21,158 bases of DNA from Bog-793 sp035625025 (GTDB lineage Bacteria; Actinomycetota; Acidimicrobiia; Acidimicrobiales; Bog-793): positions 1 to 21,158 of the forward strand of contig DASPQJ010000019.1 of assembly GCA_035625025.1 (NCBI GenBank), read 5' to 3'. Position 1 is the stretch's first letter, and every line of letters starts with the position of its first letter. This document shows positions 14,536 through 20,923 of this stretch, in pieces. Both the position numbers and the translations under genes were made by a program. A model generated the notes under the pieces. That model was given only the letters and a program-made list of their open reading frames with translations. It did not search any database and was not told where the DNA came from.

Positions 14536-15354
14536 TCAGCGCATCAACTGACGGAGCGCGGAATAGCCGATCGTCTCGAGGCGGGCTGAATCGACGAGCC
14601 TCGCGAGCGGACCGTCCGGCCCAAGAAGAGCGGCATCGGCGACCCTGGACTTCCAGTCGACGGCCGAGGCGCGCAGCTCGGACGTGTCGAGGGCCGGCGC
14701 GGCGTGGACCTCCGTGACTCCTGGTGGCACGAGGTCGAGATCGGTCGCGCGGCCCCGGAACGCGGAGATCGGCAGGACGCGGTCCGGGGCGATGACGCCC
14801 CGCTCGGCGGCGAGTTGGCGGAACGGGAAGCCCACCCGACGCTCCTCTTCGTTGCCGGGCAGTCGCACGGGAAGGCGGAGCTCGGCGGCGAGCTCGAGGT
14901 AGACGTCGAAGAACTCCGGCTTCAGTTCGACGCCGCCGAGATGCGAGTCGAGATGCGTCACGTCGAAGCCCCAGAGGATCGACCGCTCGATCTGGGCGCG
15001 CCACTCGTGGCGCACCTCGTCGAGGTCGGCGTGCTCCCAGACGTCCTCGATCGTGCGGGGGAACCCACCTTCCCCGTCGAGCAGCGACGGGGAGTGTGTG
15101 ATCGGCCCCCAGCGGTACAGCTCGTGCTCCGCGTTCAAGGTGAGGTGGACGCCGACGTCCTCGCCCCGATAGGCGCACACCGCACCGCGAGCCCACGGCG
15201 CGGGGACCATCAGGGAGGCGGAGGTCGCGACGCCTTGGCGCAACGAGTCGTAGACCGCGACATTCGCGGCGTGCGAGAAGCCCAGGTCGTCGCAAGAGAC
15301 GATCAGCACTCGCGCCCGCGGTGCCAGACCGAGCAGCTCGGCGAGTGAGGCCAT
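14536..15354 (-). CDS. ChbG/YdjC-like carbohydrate deacetylase
   Basis: The 272-aa protein fits the ChbG/YdjC family, metal-dependent enzymes that remove acetyl groups from oligosaccharides such as chitooligosaccharides. Metal-site signatures are visible: Asp22-Asp23 in SCDDLGFSHAAN, His70 in VGVHLTLNAEH, and His134/His138 in THLDSH. The spacing fits the family TIM-like fold, and the C-terminal region around VPPGVTEVHAAP matches the usual H-containing end. There is no signal peptide, so it probably acts in the cytoplasm. The ATG at 15354 lies 23 bases after the purE stop, so the two genes are likely cotranscribed, although their pathways are unrelated. The natural substrate cannot be told from the sequence. 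Confidence 0.86.
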   Translation of the reverse strand: MASLAELLGLAPRARVLIVSCDDLGFSHAANVAVYDSLRQGVATSASLMVPAPWARGAVCAYRGEDVGVHLTLNAEHELYRWGPITHSPSLLDGEGGFPRTIEDVWEHADLDEVRHEWRAQIERSILWGFDVTHLDSHLGGVELKPEFFDVYLELAAELRLPVRLPGNEEERRVGFPFRQLAAERGVIAPDRVLPISAFRGRATDLDLVPPGVTEVHAAPALDTSELRASAVDWKSRVADAALLGPDGPLARLVDSARLETIGYSALRQLMR

Positions 15355-15377
15355 CCCCGGTCGAACTTCCGGCGGGT

Positions 15378-15869
15378 TCAGTCGCCGATCCGGCTTTGCA
15401 ACGCGGCGTCCTTCGAACGAACGTCGTTCGCGAGCCGATCCTGGAACTCGACGACGGCCCGATGGACCCGCTCGTCGGCGACGCCGAGAATGCGTGCGGC
15501 GAGCAAACCCGCGTTGCGGGCGCCGTCGATGCCGACTGTCGCCACGGGAACGCCGTGGGGCATCTGCACCGTCGAGAGCAGCGAGTCGAGCCCCGAGAGC
15601 GCCGGCTGGGCGATCGGCACGCCGATCACGGGGAGCGTCGTGGCAGCCGCGAGAATCCCAGCAAGGTGCGCCGCGCCTCCCGCCCCCGCGATGATGACCT
15701 CGACCCCGCGGGCCCGGCAGCCACGGGCGTAGTCGAGCGCGTCGTCAGGAGTCCGGTGTGCCGAGATGACGCGCATCTCCCACGGGATGTCGAGTTCGTC
15801 GAGCGCTTTCGCGGCAAGGCGCATCACGACCTCGTCGGAGTCGCTCCCCATCACGATCGCGACGCTCAT
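15378..15869 (-). CDS. purE: N5-carboxyaminoimidazole ribonucleotide mutase PurE
   Basis: PurE converts N5-CAIR to CAIR in purine synthesis, working with PurK, which is not in this window. The 163-aa protein has the class I signatures: MGSDSD (7-12), SAHRTP (36-41, with the catalytic His38), AGAGGAAHLAG (61-71), and LLSTVQMPHGVPVATVGI in the second half, ending with the NAGLLAARIL helix. HLAG replaces the commoner HLPG. The ATG at 15869 gives the normal short N-terminus MSVAIVMGSD. TAGGGT 9 bases upstream may be its -10 box. It is the first gene of a likely two-gene transcript with the deacetylase gene. Confidence 0.96.
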   Translation of the reverse strand: MSVAIVMGSDSDEVVMRLAAKALDELDIPWEMRVISAHRTPDDALDYARGCRARGVEVIIAGAGGAAHLAGILAAATTLPVIGVPIAQPALSGLDSLLSTVQMPHGVPVATVGIDGARNAGLLAARILGVADERVHRAVVEFQDRLANDVRSKDAALQSRIGD

Positions 15870-15878
15870 CGATCGTTC

Positions 15879-15884
15879 ACCCTA
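15879..15884 (-). promoter_or_regulatory. Possible -10 box (TAGGGT) for purE
   Basis: TAGGGT on the - strand matches TANNNT and ends 9 bases before the purE ATG. No Shine-Dalgarno is seen in between, consistent with a leaderless or very short leader transcript. Confidence 0.38.
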
Positions 15885-15955
15885 CGGTGCCTCGCCGCCT
15901 GTCATCGCGGGCGGCGGCACCGACCGGTCGTCGTGGGGCCGTCAACGGCATCCTC

Positions 15956-16495
15956 CTAGCCACGCTCGGGAAGTGGAGCGAGACGCTTCCCAATCTTGCC
16001 GAGCATTCGTCCGACGGCGAAGCCCGCGACAACATCCGAGGCGTGGTGGATGCGCACGTAGACCCGACTCGTCGCGACGACGATCGCGGTCGCGAAGTAC
16101 AACGGGCTGAGCGGGTCTTCACCGTCAGAGAGCAGAGTCGCACCACAGAAGGCCGCGGTGGCGTGACCCGAGGGGAAGCTCGAGGAAAGCGGCTGGCGCA
16201 GCGGCAGGGGATGGTCGCACTCGTTCGTCGGACGATGTCGGCGCACGAACGACTTCATCACGACATTGACGAGAAACGACTCCACTCCGGTCGCGATGAT
16301 CGCCCTTCGAGCCGCCTTCTCGTTGAGCCGACCTCCGCGCAGCGCGCGCAACAGCGCGAAAGCGACCCAGATCAGGCCGAACTCGCCCAGCGCGGAAGCC
16401 GTGTAAAAGACGCGATCAGCGACAGGGTTGCCCCGGACACGATCGAACAGCGCGTCGACGCGCTCGTCAAACCCGACGACGAGCCTGTGTGTCAT
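15956..16495 (-). CDS. PAP2-family membrane phosphatase
   Basis: PAP2 phosphatases act on lipid phosphates, for example undecaprenyl diphosphate or phosphatidic acid. All three active-site motifs are present in the 179-aa protein: K-x6-R-P (Lys81 to Pro89, in KSFVRRHRP), PSGH (108-111) and SR-x5-H-x3-D (Ser143 to Asp154, in SRVYVRIHHASD). Hydrophobic stretches at about 40-52, 66-79, 112-122, 132-142 and 155-163 suggest several short membrane segments. The protein is at the short end of the family. The ATG at 16495 has TAACCT 9 bases upstream. Its substrate cannot be assigned. Upstream lies the broken RecB-like nuclease gene, 24 bases away. Confidence 0.88.
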   Translation of the reverse strand: MTHRLVVGFDERVDALFDRVRGNPVADRVFYTASALGEFGLIWVAFALLRALRGGRLNEKAARRAIIATGVESFLVNVVMKSFVRRHRPTNECDHPLPLRQPLSSSFPSGHATAAFCGATLLSDGEDPLSPLYFATAIVVATSRVYVRIHHASDVVAGFAVGRMLGKIGKRLAPLPERG

Positions 16496-16504
16496 CGCGG
16501 TCCG

Positions 16505-16510
16505 AGGTTA
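16505..16510 (-). promoter_or_regulatory. Possible -10 box (TAACCT) for the PAP2 gene
   Basis: TAACCT on the - strand matches TANNNT and ends 9 bases before the PAP2 ATG, in the 24-base gap after the upstream gene. No -35 match is seen. Confidence 0.38.
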
Positions 16511-16519
16511 GTCGGACTG

Positions 16520-17320
16520 CTACGCGGTCGCCTCGTTTGTTGCCGACTTCAGGCCCGCAAACCCGGGACATAGAGACTGAAACGCGCAGGTCCTGCAGAG
16601 ACCGGATGGACTCGGACGGAAGTCCTCGGCGGTGCAAGCCCTATCGATCGCGGCCCAAACCGCGAGGGCGCGCTGGCGCACGCCGCGCATTCCCTGGTCG
16701 GTTGGGGACTCGACCAAGACGATCTCGTCCCGCAGATACATCAGCCGAACCTCCTGGGGACGGGTGCCAAGCACCTCCTCACAGAGCAAGGCGTAGAAGT
16801 AGACACCGGCGAGGCTCGAGCGCGACCTGTCGGGCCGCGGAGCCCGACCGGTCTTGTAGTCAACGACGGCGAGTTCGCCGCCGCCGAGGTCGTCGAGGCG
16901 GTCGATGATTCCGCGCAGTTCGACGCCTCCGAGCGTCGCGCGCATGTCGAGCTCGAGTCCGACCTCGCGAACGGCGGTGGGGTCCTCAAGTGTGAAGTAG
17001 CGCTCGATGAGCGAGGACGCGTCGTCGAGAAGGCGGCGGGCGTCGACGTCGTCAAGCGCCAACCCGGTGAACTCCTCGGACACCGAGAGCTCGTCCCATG
17101 CCGTCGCGAGAGACTTTCGGGCGCGGGCACGGGTGCGATCAGCGCCCTGTGCCGATCGGAACAGCAATTCGAGAGCCCGGTGAACGAGCGTGCCGCGCAG
17201 TTGCTGGACGGAAGAGGGCTCGGGGAGCCGGTCGATGTACGCTTAGCGGAAGGCGAGGGGGCACTGCACGAATCGGGCGAGTTTCGACGGGGAAAGGGTG
17301 CTCGGCAACGAAAGGGACAT
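16520..17320 (-). pseudogene. RecB-like PD-(D/E)XK Fe-S nuclease interrupted by an in-frame TAA
   Basis: Read as one frame from ATG 17320, this gives a 266-codon RecB/Cas4-like nuclease with a single stop, TAA at 17243-17245 (codon 26). On both sides the family pattern is intact. Before the stop is LSPSKLARFVQCPLAFR. After it are AYIDRLPEP, then RGTLVHRALELLF with the active-site His. Further on are LRGIIDRLD and LAVVDYKTGRAP, the D...(D/E)xK catalytic core, and CRTCAFQSLC. The Cys before the stop (Cys20) and the three Cys near the end fit the four ligands of a [4Fe-4S] cluster as in AddB-type nucleases. Relatives have an aromatic residue at the stop position, so one base change (TAC to TAA) explains it. 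No ATG, GTG or TTG lies between the stop and the His motif, so a restart product would lack both His and first Cys. A sequencing error is the alternative. Confidence 0.85.
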
Positions 17321-17333
17321 CGCGATCCCGAGG

Positions 17334-18177
17334 CTACGCCCCGGATGTGTCGGCGGCACGAATCAGCGCACCTGCCACCGACGACGGGTCGGTGTACGGG
17401 CCGAAATGGTCGAGGCCGCTGAACTCCTCGAGAAACGCGTTCGCCAGCGGCGCGACGATGGCGCTGGCCCCTGCGGCCGAGAGCACGCGGCTCGCCGCGC
17501 CGCGGGTGATCGTGACGGGGCACGTCACGGCCCGGAGTCGTTCGTCGCTTCGGAAGAGCCTCGCGGCCTCGTAGATGTGCGCCTCGTATTCCGGCGCGCC
17601 GGCAGGCTCGACAGAGCCGTCGGGCGGTCGATGAATCCTCCCTCCAGTAGCCGTCGAACGCCTCAGGGTCCCAGTTCACGAAGGGCTGCGATTCCCGGGA
17701 TCGATTGGCGACAGCTCGGCGAGACGGGTATCCCGATTTCCTGCGGCGTGTGACCTTCACGATTCCACTGTCGGGTGCGTCCGGCAGGAAAGGTGCGGAG
17801 ACGATCGGTTCGTAACCGCACGGGCTGGCAAATGTTGCCGGGTTCGCCGCTTCACAGGCAAGGATCGCCGACGCGCCAAGCGAGTGGCTGAGCGCCACGG
17901 CGCGACGCCGTCCGAGTCGGCCCACCGAGGCACTCCCGTCGTCGACAAGACCTTCCCAGGACGACGTGGCGGGAGTCGGCGACAAGCTGCGGACCCGCAG
18001 ATCGGGCGCCCAGCACGAGAACCGCCAGCTGAGGTGCCCCGCCAGGGGCCGGAGGCCGCGGCCGTTGAGGCCGGCGCCGGGCACCAACAAGGCGGGTTGT
18101 CCGTCGTCGCCGAGATCGTGGGCGGTGAGCTCGACGCCGGCGGTGCTCGCGAAGACGGCAGGCGACGCCCCGACACG
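17334..18177 (-). pseudogene. Alpha/beta hydrolase, frameshifted and decayed
   Basis: An alpha/beta hydrolase can be pieced together from two - strand frames. The N-terminal and middle part (about 18177 to 17640) reads GVELTAHDLGDDGQPALLVPGAG, split over two exposed lines, then CWAPDLRVRS, the nucleophile elbow ALSHSLGAS and WDPEAFDGYW. The C-terminal part lies in another frame (about 17640 to 17334), with PEYEAHIYEAARLFR, a strand VTITRG and LDHFGPYTDP with the likely catalytic His. The shift falls near 17620-17645. The N-terminal frame is closed upstream by a TAA at 18178-18180 and offers only a late TTG start. A GTG at 18176 lies in the C-terminal frame, so an early second shift is possible. 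Conserved DLRGHG and GHSxGG positions have also drifted, which favours real decay. It ends 14 bases before the nuclease pseudogene. Confidence 0.75.
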
Positions 18178-18206
18178 TTACCGACTGTGGCTATCCGATC
18201 GGGCAA

Positions 18207-18239
18207 TTGAACGGAGAAGGAGTCACGACCGACTACAAA
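18207..18239 (+). promoter_or_regulatory. Weak promoter candidate for the DedA gene
   Basis: TTGAAC (18207-18212) and TACAAA (18234-18239) resemble -35 and -10 boxes but are 21 bases apart, longer than optimal. The -10-like box ends 8 bases before the GTG, so a start of transcription near the start codon is possible. Confidence 0.22.
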
Positions 18240-18247
18240 TAGGAGCC

Positions 18248-18892
18248 GTGCAACACCTGCTTACCGAGTCGGGCTACGCCGCGCTCGTCCTTTTCGCCTT
18301 CGCCGAGGCCTGTTGCGTGCCGATCCCGTCCGAGGTCACCTTCGGTTTCGCCGGTGTGCTCGCCGCGTCGGGGCGACTGAATCTCGCCCTCGTGATCGCC
18401 ATCGGCGTGTCTGCGGAGCTCTTGGGGTCGTCGACCGCCTACGCCGTCGGGCGGATCGGTGGGCGGCCGCTCGTCGACCGGCTCGGCCGATACGTCCTAC
18501 TCACGTCAAAGGATCTCGACCGCGCCGAGCGCTGGTTATCGGGCAAGGGCGAGTTCGCCGTGACGCTCGGCCGCGCCATGCCGGTCGTGCGCGCGTTCAC
18601 CGCGATCGTCGCGGGAACAGCGGACATGCCGCTTGCGCGGTTCGAGATCTTCAATTGCGTCGGGACCGTCATCTATACGAGCAGCTTCGCGGCGGTCGGC
18701 TACGGAGTCGGATACGAGTGGAAACGGATCGCGCACGACGTCTCCATAGCCGGTTACGCGCTCGTGGTGCTTGTCGTTGTCGTCGTCGCGGCATTCATCG
18801 TCCACCGGCTGCGGGTACTCCATGGCGAGCGCCGGCCCGGGACCGCGGCTCGCCCGGCGGCGAGCCGGGGAAAGGACTCCTCCGGCCGTTAG
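18248..18892 (+). CDS. DedA-family (SNARE-associated) membrane protein
   Basis: DedA proteins are inner-membrane proteins thought to move or flip phospholipids or undecaprenyl phosphate. The 214-aa protein has the family pattern: an early re-entrant segment with FAEACCVPIPSE (about 18-29), a GFAGVLAASG turn, ALVIAIGVSAELLGSSTAYAVGR split over residues 47-69, the conserved GRAMPVVRAFTAIVAG (108-123) with the family Arg and Pro residues, and a strong C-terminal membrane helix (about 169-186, very Val-rich). The tail is basic. The GTG at 18248 is chosen because it directly precedes the first hydrophobic segment. The frame continues upstream over the hydrolase pseudogene without family support. 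AGGAG ends only 2 bases before the GTG, an unusually short spacing. Confidence 0.9.
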   Translation: MQHLLTESGYAALVLFAFAEACCVPIPSEVTFGFAGVLAASGRLNLALVIAIGVSAELLGSSTAYAVGRIGGRPLVDRLGRYVLLTSKDLDRAERWLSGKGEFAVTLGRAMPVVRAFTAIVAGTADMPLARFEIFNCVGTVIYTSSFAAVGYGVGYEWKRIAHDVSIAGYALVVLVVVVVAAFIVHRLRVLHGERRPGTAARPAASRGKDSSGR

Positions 18893-18992
18893 CCGGCTTG
18901 CCCAGCCGAACCGAATGCCACCGCATGGCTGCGCCGAGAGCCGGCGACCGGATCTGTGGCGCGATGGGACCGTTTCGACGAATCAGATGGGA

Positions 18993-20132
18993 CTACTCAG
19001 TGACGAGCGGGACCTCGAAGCGCGTTTCGGTTCCCGATTCAGGTCCGGGCGCGATCGCGAACGAGCCACCGAGGAGCTTGGCGCGCTCGGCCATGTTTGT
19101 GAGACCCCTGCTGGCGGGTCCCGAACCCACCGGCAGGCCCACGCCGTCATCGGTGACTGCCAGTCGGAGGCGGTGCTCAGCGACCACAAGGTTGACGTGG
19201 ACCCGGCTGGCGTGGGCGTGACGGGCGACGTTCGTCAGAGCCTCACGCAGCACCGCGAGCATGTGGCCGGCGACGTGCTCACTCACCTCGGTGTCGATTG
19301 GCCCCGCGACCGAAACCGAAGGCTCGAAGCCCAGACTGCGGACTGATTCAGCACACAATTCGAGCACGCGTGTCCGCGGGCTCCGTCGACCAGTAGGCAG
19401 GGGCTCGAGGGCGAAGATCGAGGTGCGGATCTGGCGGATCGTGTCGTCGAGGTCGTCGATGGCCGTGTGGAGCACCCGGAGAGCCTCCGGAGCCTGCACC
19501 TGCCGGAGGGTGCTCTGTAGTGACAGACCCGTCGCGAACAGTCGCTGGATCACCGTGTCGTGCAGATCGTGGGCGATCCGGGCACGCTCCGCGGCGACGC
19601 CGAGCTCGCCCACCTTGGCGTGCATCCTCGCGTTGTCAACGACGATCCCCGCTGCCAGGGCGAGCGCCTGCAGGATGTGGCCGTCCTCCTCGGAGAACTC
19701 GTCAGCGTCGATCTTCTCGGTGAGATAGAGGTTGCCGAACACCTCCCCGTGGACGAGCACCGGCACCCCAACAAAGGACCGCATCGCCGGGTGGTTGGCT
19801 GGGAATCCGGCTGACGCGGGATGTTGGGTGAGATCGGCGAGGCGCAGGGGATGCTCGTCGTCGAAGAGCATGCCGAGGATGCCTTCGCCGCGCGGCAGGT
19901 GATCGATGCAGTCGACCTGTTCGGGAGTGAACCCGACGTTCACGAACTGAGCCAGGCGTCCCGAATCCGGTTCGATGACGGCGAGCGCCCCGTAGCGGGC
20001 GTTCACGAGCTGACGCGCTTGTTCGACGATGTGGCGGAGCGCGGCATCGAGATCAAGATCGGCCTCGAGAAGGAGGACCGCCTCGAGCAGCTGCTGGAGA
20101 CGCTCCGGATCGGTCACCCTCCGGTAGGGCAT
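18993..20132 (-). CDS. DosS/DevS-like GAF sensor histidine kinase, candidate haem sensor
   Basis: This 379-aa cytoplasmic kinase has a short N-terminal helix, one GAF domain (about 28-168), a HisKA_3 dimerisation domain with phospho-acceptor His191 (AHDLHDTVIQRLFATGL) and a HATPase domain. The last has the N box (REALTNVARHA, Asn301), TDDGVGL and GLTNMAERAKLLGG. This is the NarX/DosS kinase class. The GAF segment FPANHPAMRSFVGVPV...VFGNLYLTEK is very close to GAF-A of mycobacterial DosS. There His149 binds haem and Tyr171 lines the gas pocket, 22 residues apart. Here His114 and Tyr136 have exactly that spacing. DosS has two GAF domains and this protein has one. There is no membrane segment. 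The ATG at 20132 is preferred; the open frame further upstream would run over the intergenic region and the divergent regulator gene. Confidence 0.9.
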   Translation of the reverse strand: MPYRRVTDPERLQQLLEAVLLLEADLDLDAALRHIVEQARQLVNARYGALAVIEPDSGRLAQFVNVGFTPEQVDCIDHLPRGEGILGMLFDDEHPLRLADLTQHPASAGFPANHPAMRSFVGVPVLVHGEVFGNLYLTEKIDADEFSEEDGHILQALALAAGIVVDNARMHAKVGELGVAAERARIAHDLHDTVIQRLFATGLSLQSTLRQVQAPEALRVLHTAIDDLDDTIRQIRTSIFALEPLPTGRRSPRTRVLELCAESVRSLGFEPSVSVAGPIDTEVSEHVAGHMLAVLREALTNVARHAHASRVHVNLVVAEHRLRLAVTDDGVGLPVGSGPASRGLTNMAERAKLLGGSFAIAPGPESGTETRFEVPLVTE

Positions 20133-20194
20133 CGTCCAAGCGTGCCACGCCGACCACGTCGTCACGACGCGACGGGACCTCGCGGCGCCTCGGT

Positions 20195-20208
20195 GGGACC
20201 TTTGACTC
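20195..20208. promoter_or_regulatory. DosR-box-like sequence in the kinase/regulator intergenic region
   Basis: GGGACCTTTGACTC agrees at 10 of 14 positions with the core GGGACTWWAGTCCC of the mycobacterial DosR box. A second GGGACC half-site lies 20 bases upstream (20175-20180), so the half-sites fall about two helical turns apart. The site is 36 bases before the regulator ATG and overlaps a TTGACT -35-like hexamer (20202-20207). No convincing -10 box follows it. Confidence 0.25.
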
Positions 20209-20244
20209 TGAACAGGTGGTCGAGGCCGGGCGCACAGTGAGCAG

Positions 20245-20829
20245 ATGGGCATCCGGATCGTTGTCGTCGACGGCAATACCGCGGTCCGGCAGAGCATCCG
20301 GGAGCTCCTTGAGGCCGAGGAGGATTTTGAGTTCGTCGGCGAAGCGGCGACGTCCGAGGACACGGAGCTTCTTGTCGAGCACTCACGTCCTGATGTCGTC
20401 GTTCTGGACGTCCGCCTGCCCGACGGCGATGGGATCGATCTGTGCAGAACGATCAGGTCGCTTTACCCCCGGATCGCCTGCGTCGTGCTCACGGCCTACG
20501 CCGACGGCGAGGCCGTCCTCGCGTCGCTCCTCGCAGGTGCTGCCGGTTACTTCCTGAAACAGATCCGCGGGGGCGACCTCGTCTCGTGTATCAGGACCGT
20601 CTCCGCTGGCGGCCAGTTCCTCGACAATTCGCTCATGGGGCATTCGCTTGCCACCCTCGGCACCGGGTCGAAGTACGGTCTCGATGCGACCGAGGTGGCC
20701 CTCGTGCGCGGCATCCTCGAAGGGATGTCGAAACAGGAAATCGCGGCAGAACTGTCGATCCCCGAAGACAGGGTCGAGGAGCTCCGTTCGGTTTGCTACG
20801 AGAAGGTGCGCCCGAACCGCGCCCCCTGA
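20245..20829 (+). CDS. DosR/NarL-like response regulator with atypical receiver and HTH
   Basis: This 194-aa protein aligns along its length with DosR-type regulators. The receiver has phospho-acceptor Asp55 in VVVLDVRLPDGDGIDLCR, the switch Thr83 (VVLTAYAD) and Lys105 (YFLKQI). The acidic pocket reads VVVDGN, so the second Asp of the usual DD pair is Gly10. The C-terminal part (about 146-190) still looks like a LuxR/GerE helix-turn-helix (LDATEVALVRGILEGMSKQE, then IAAELSIPED). Positions that in DosR are Lys179, Lys182 and Asn183, which contact DNA, are here Asp175, Glu178 and Glu179. It may therefore not bind DNA in the usual way. The ATG at 20245 lacks a clear Shine-Dalgarno. It is divergent from the DosS-like kinase, with 112 bases between the starts, which suggests they work together. 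Confidence 0.85.
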   Translation: MGIRIVVVDGNTAVRQSIRELLEAEEDFEFVGEAATSEDTELLVEHSRPDVVVLDVRLPDGDGIDLCRTIRSLYPRIACVVLTAYADGEAVLASLLAGAAGYFLKQIRGGDLVSCIRTVSAGGQFLDNSLMGHSLATLGTGSKYGLDATEVALVRGILEGMSKQEIAAELSIPEDRVEELRSVCYEKVRPNRAP

Positions 20830-20923
20830 CCTGGCGGCGATCTCCCTTCCGAGTTCAGCTGGTCGCGGAGAGCGATCAGGCCCGGTCAGGGTCCTTTTCG
20901 GCGCGTGAACGCGCGGGCACTGA

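Noticed and set aside
16741..18090. A 449-codon - strand open frame as one intact protein
   Set aside because: Only its first part (to about 17640) resembles a hydrolase. After that it runs out of frame through the hydrolase C-terminus and the nuclease, giving Arg-rich nonsense.
17966..18247. Upstream extension of the DedA gene
   Set aside because: It runs antisense over the hydrolase pseudogene and lacks DedA similarity; the GTG at 18248 directly precedes the first conserved segment.
18882..18896. CCGGC/GCCGG hairpin over the DedA stop codon
   Set aside because: A 5-bp stem overlapping the coding end with no U-tract. I see nothing else clear in the 100-base gap to the kinase gene.
20133..20363. 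Longer N-terminus of the histidine kinase
   Set aside because: It would cross the intergenic region and the start of the divergent regulator, and the residues are low-complexity. Kinase-like sequence begins at the ATG at 20132.
20901..20914. GCGCG/CGCGC hairpin between the regulator and the YfhO-like gene
   Set aside because: A 5-bp stem in GC-rich DNA with no U-tract is expected by chance.
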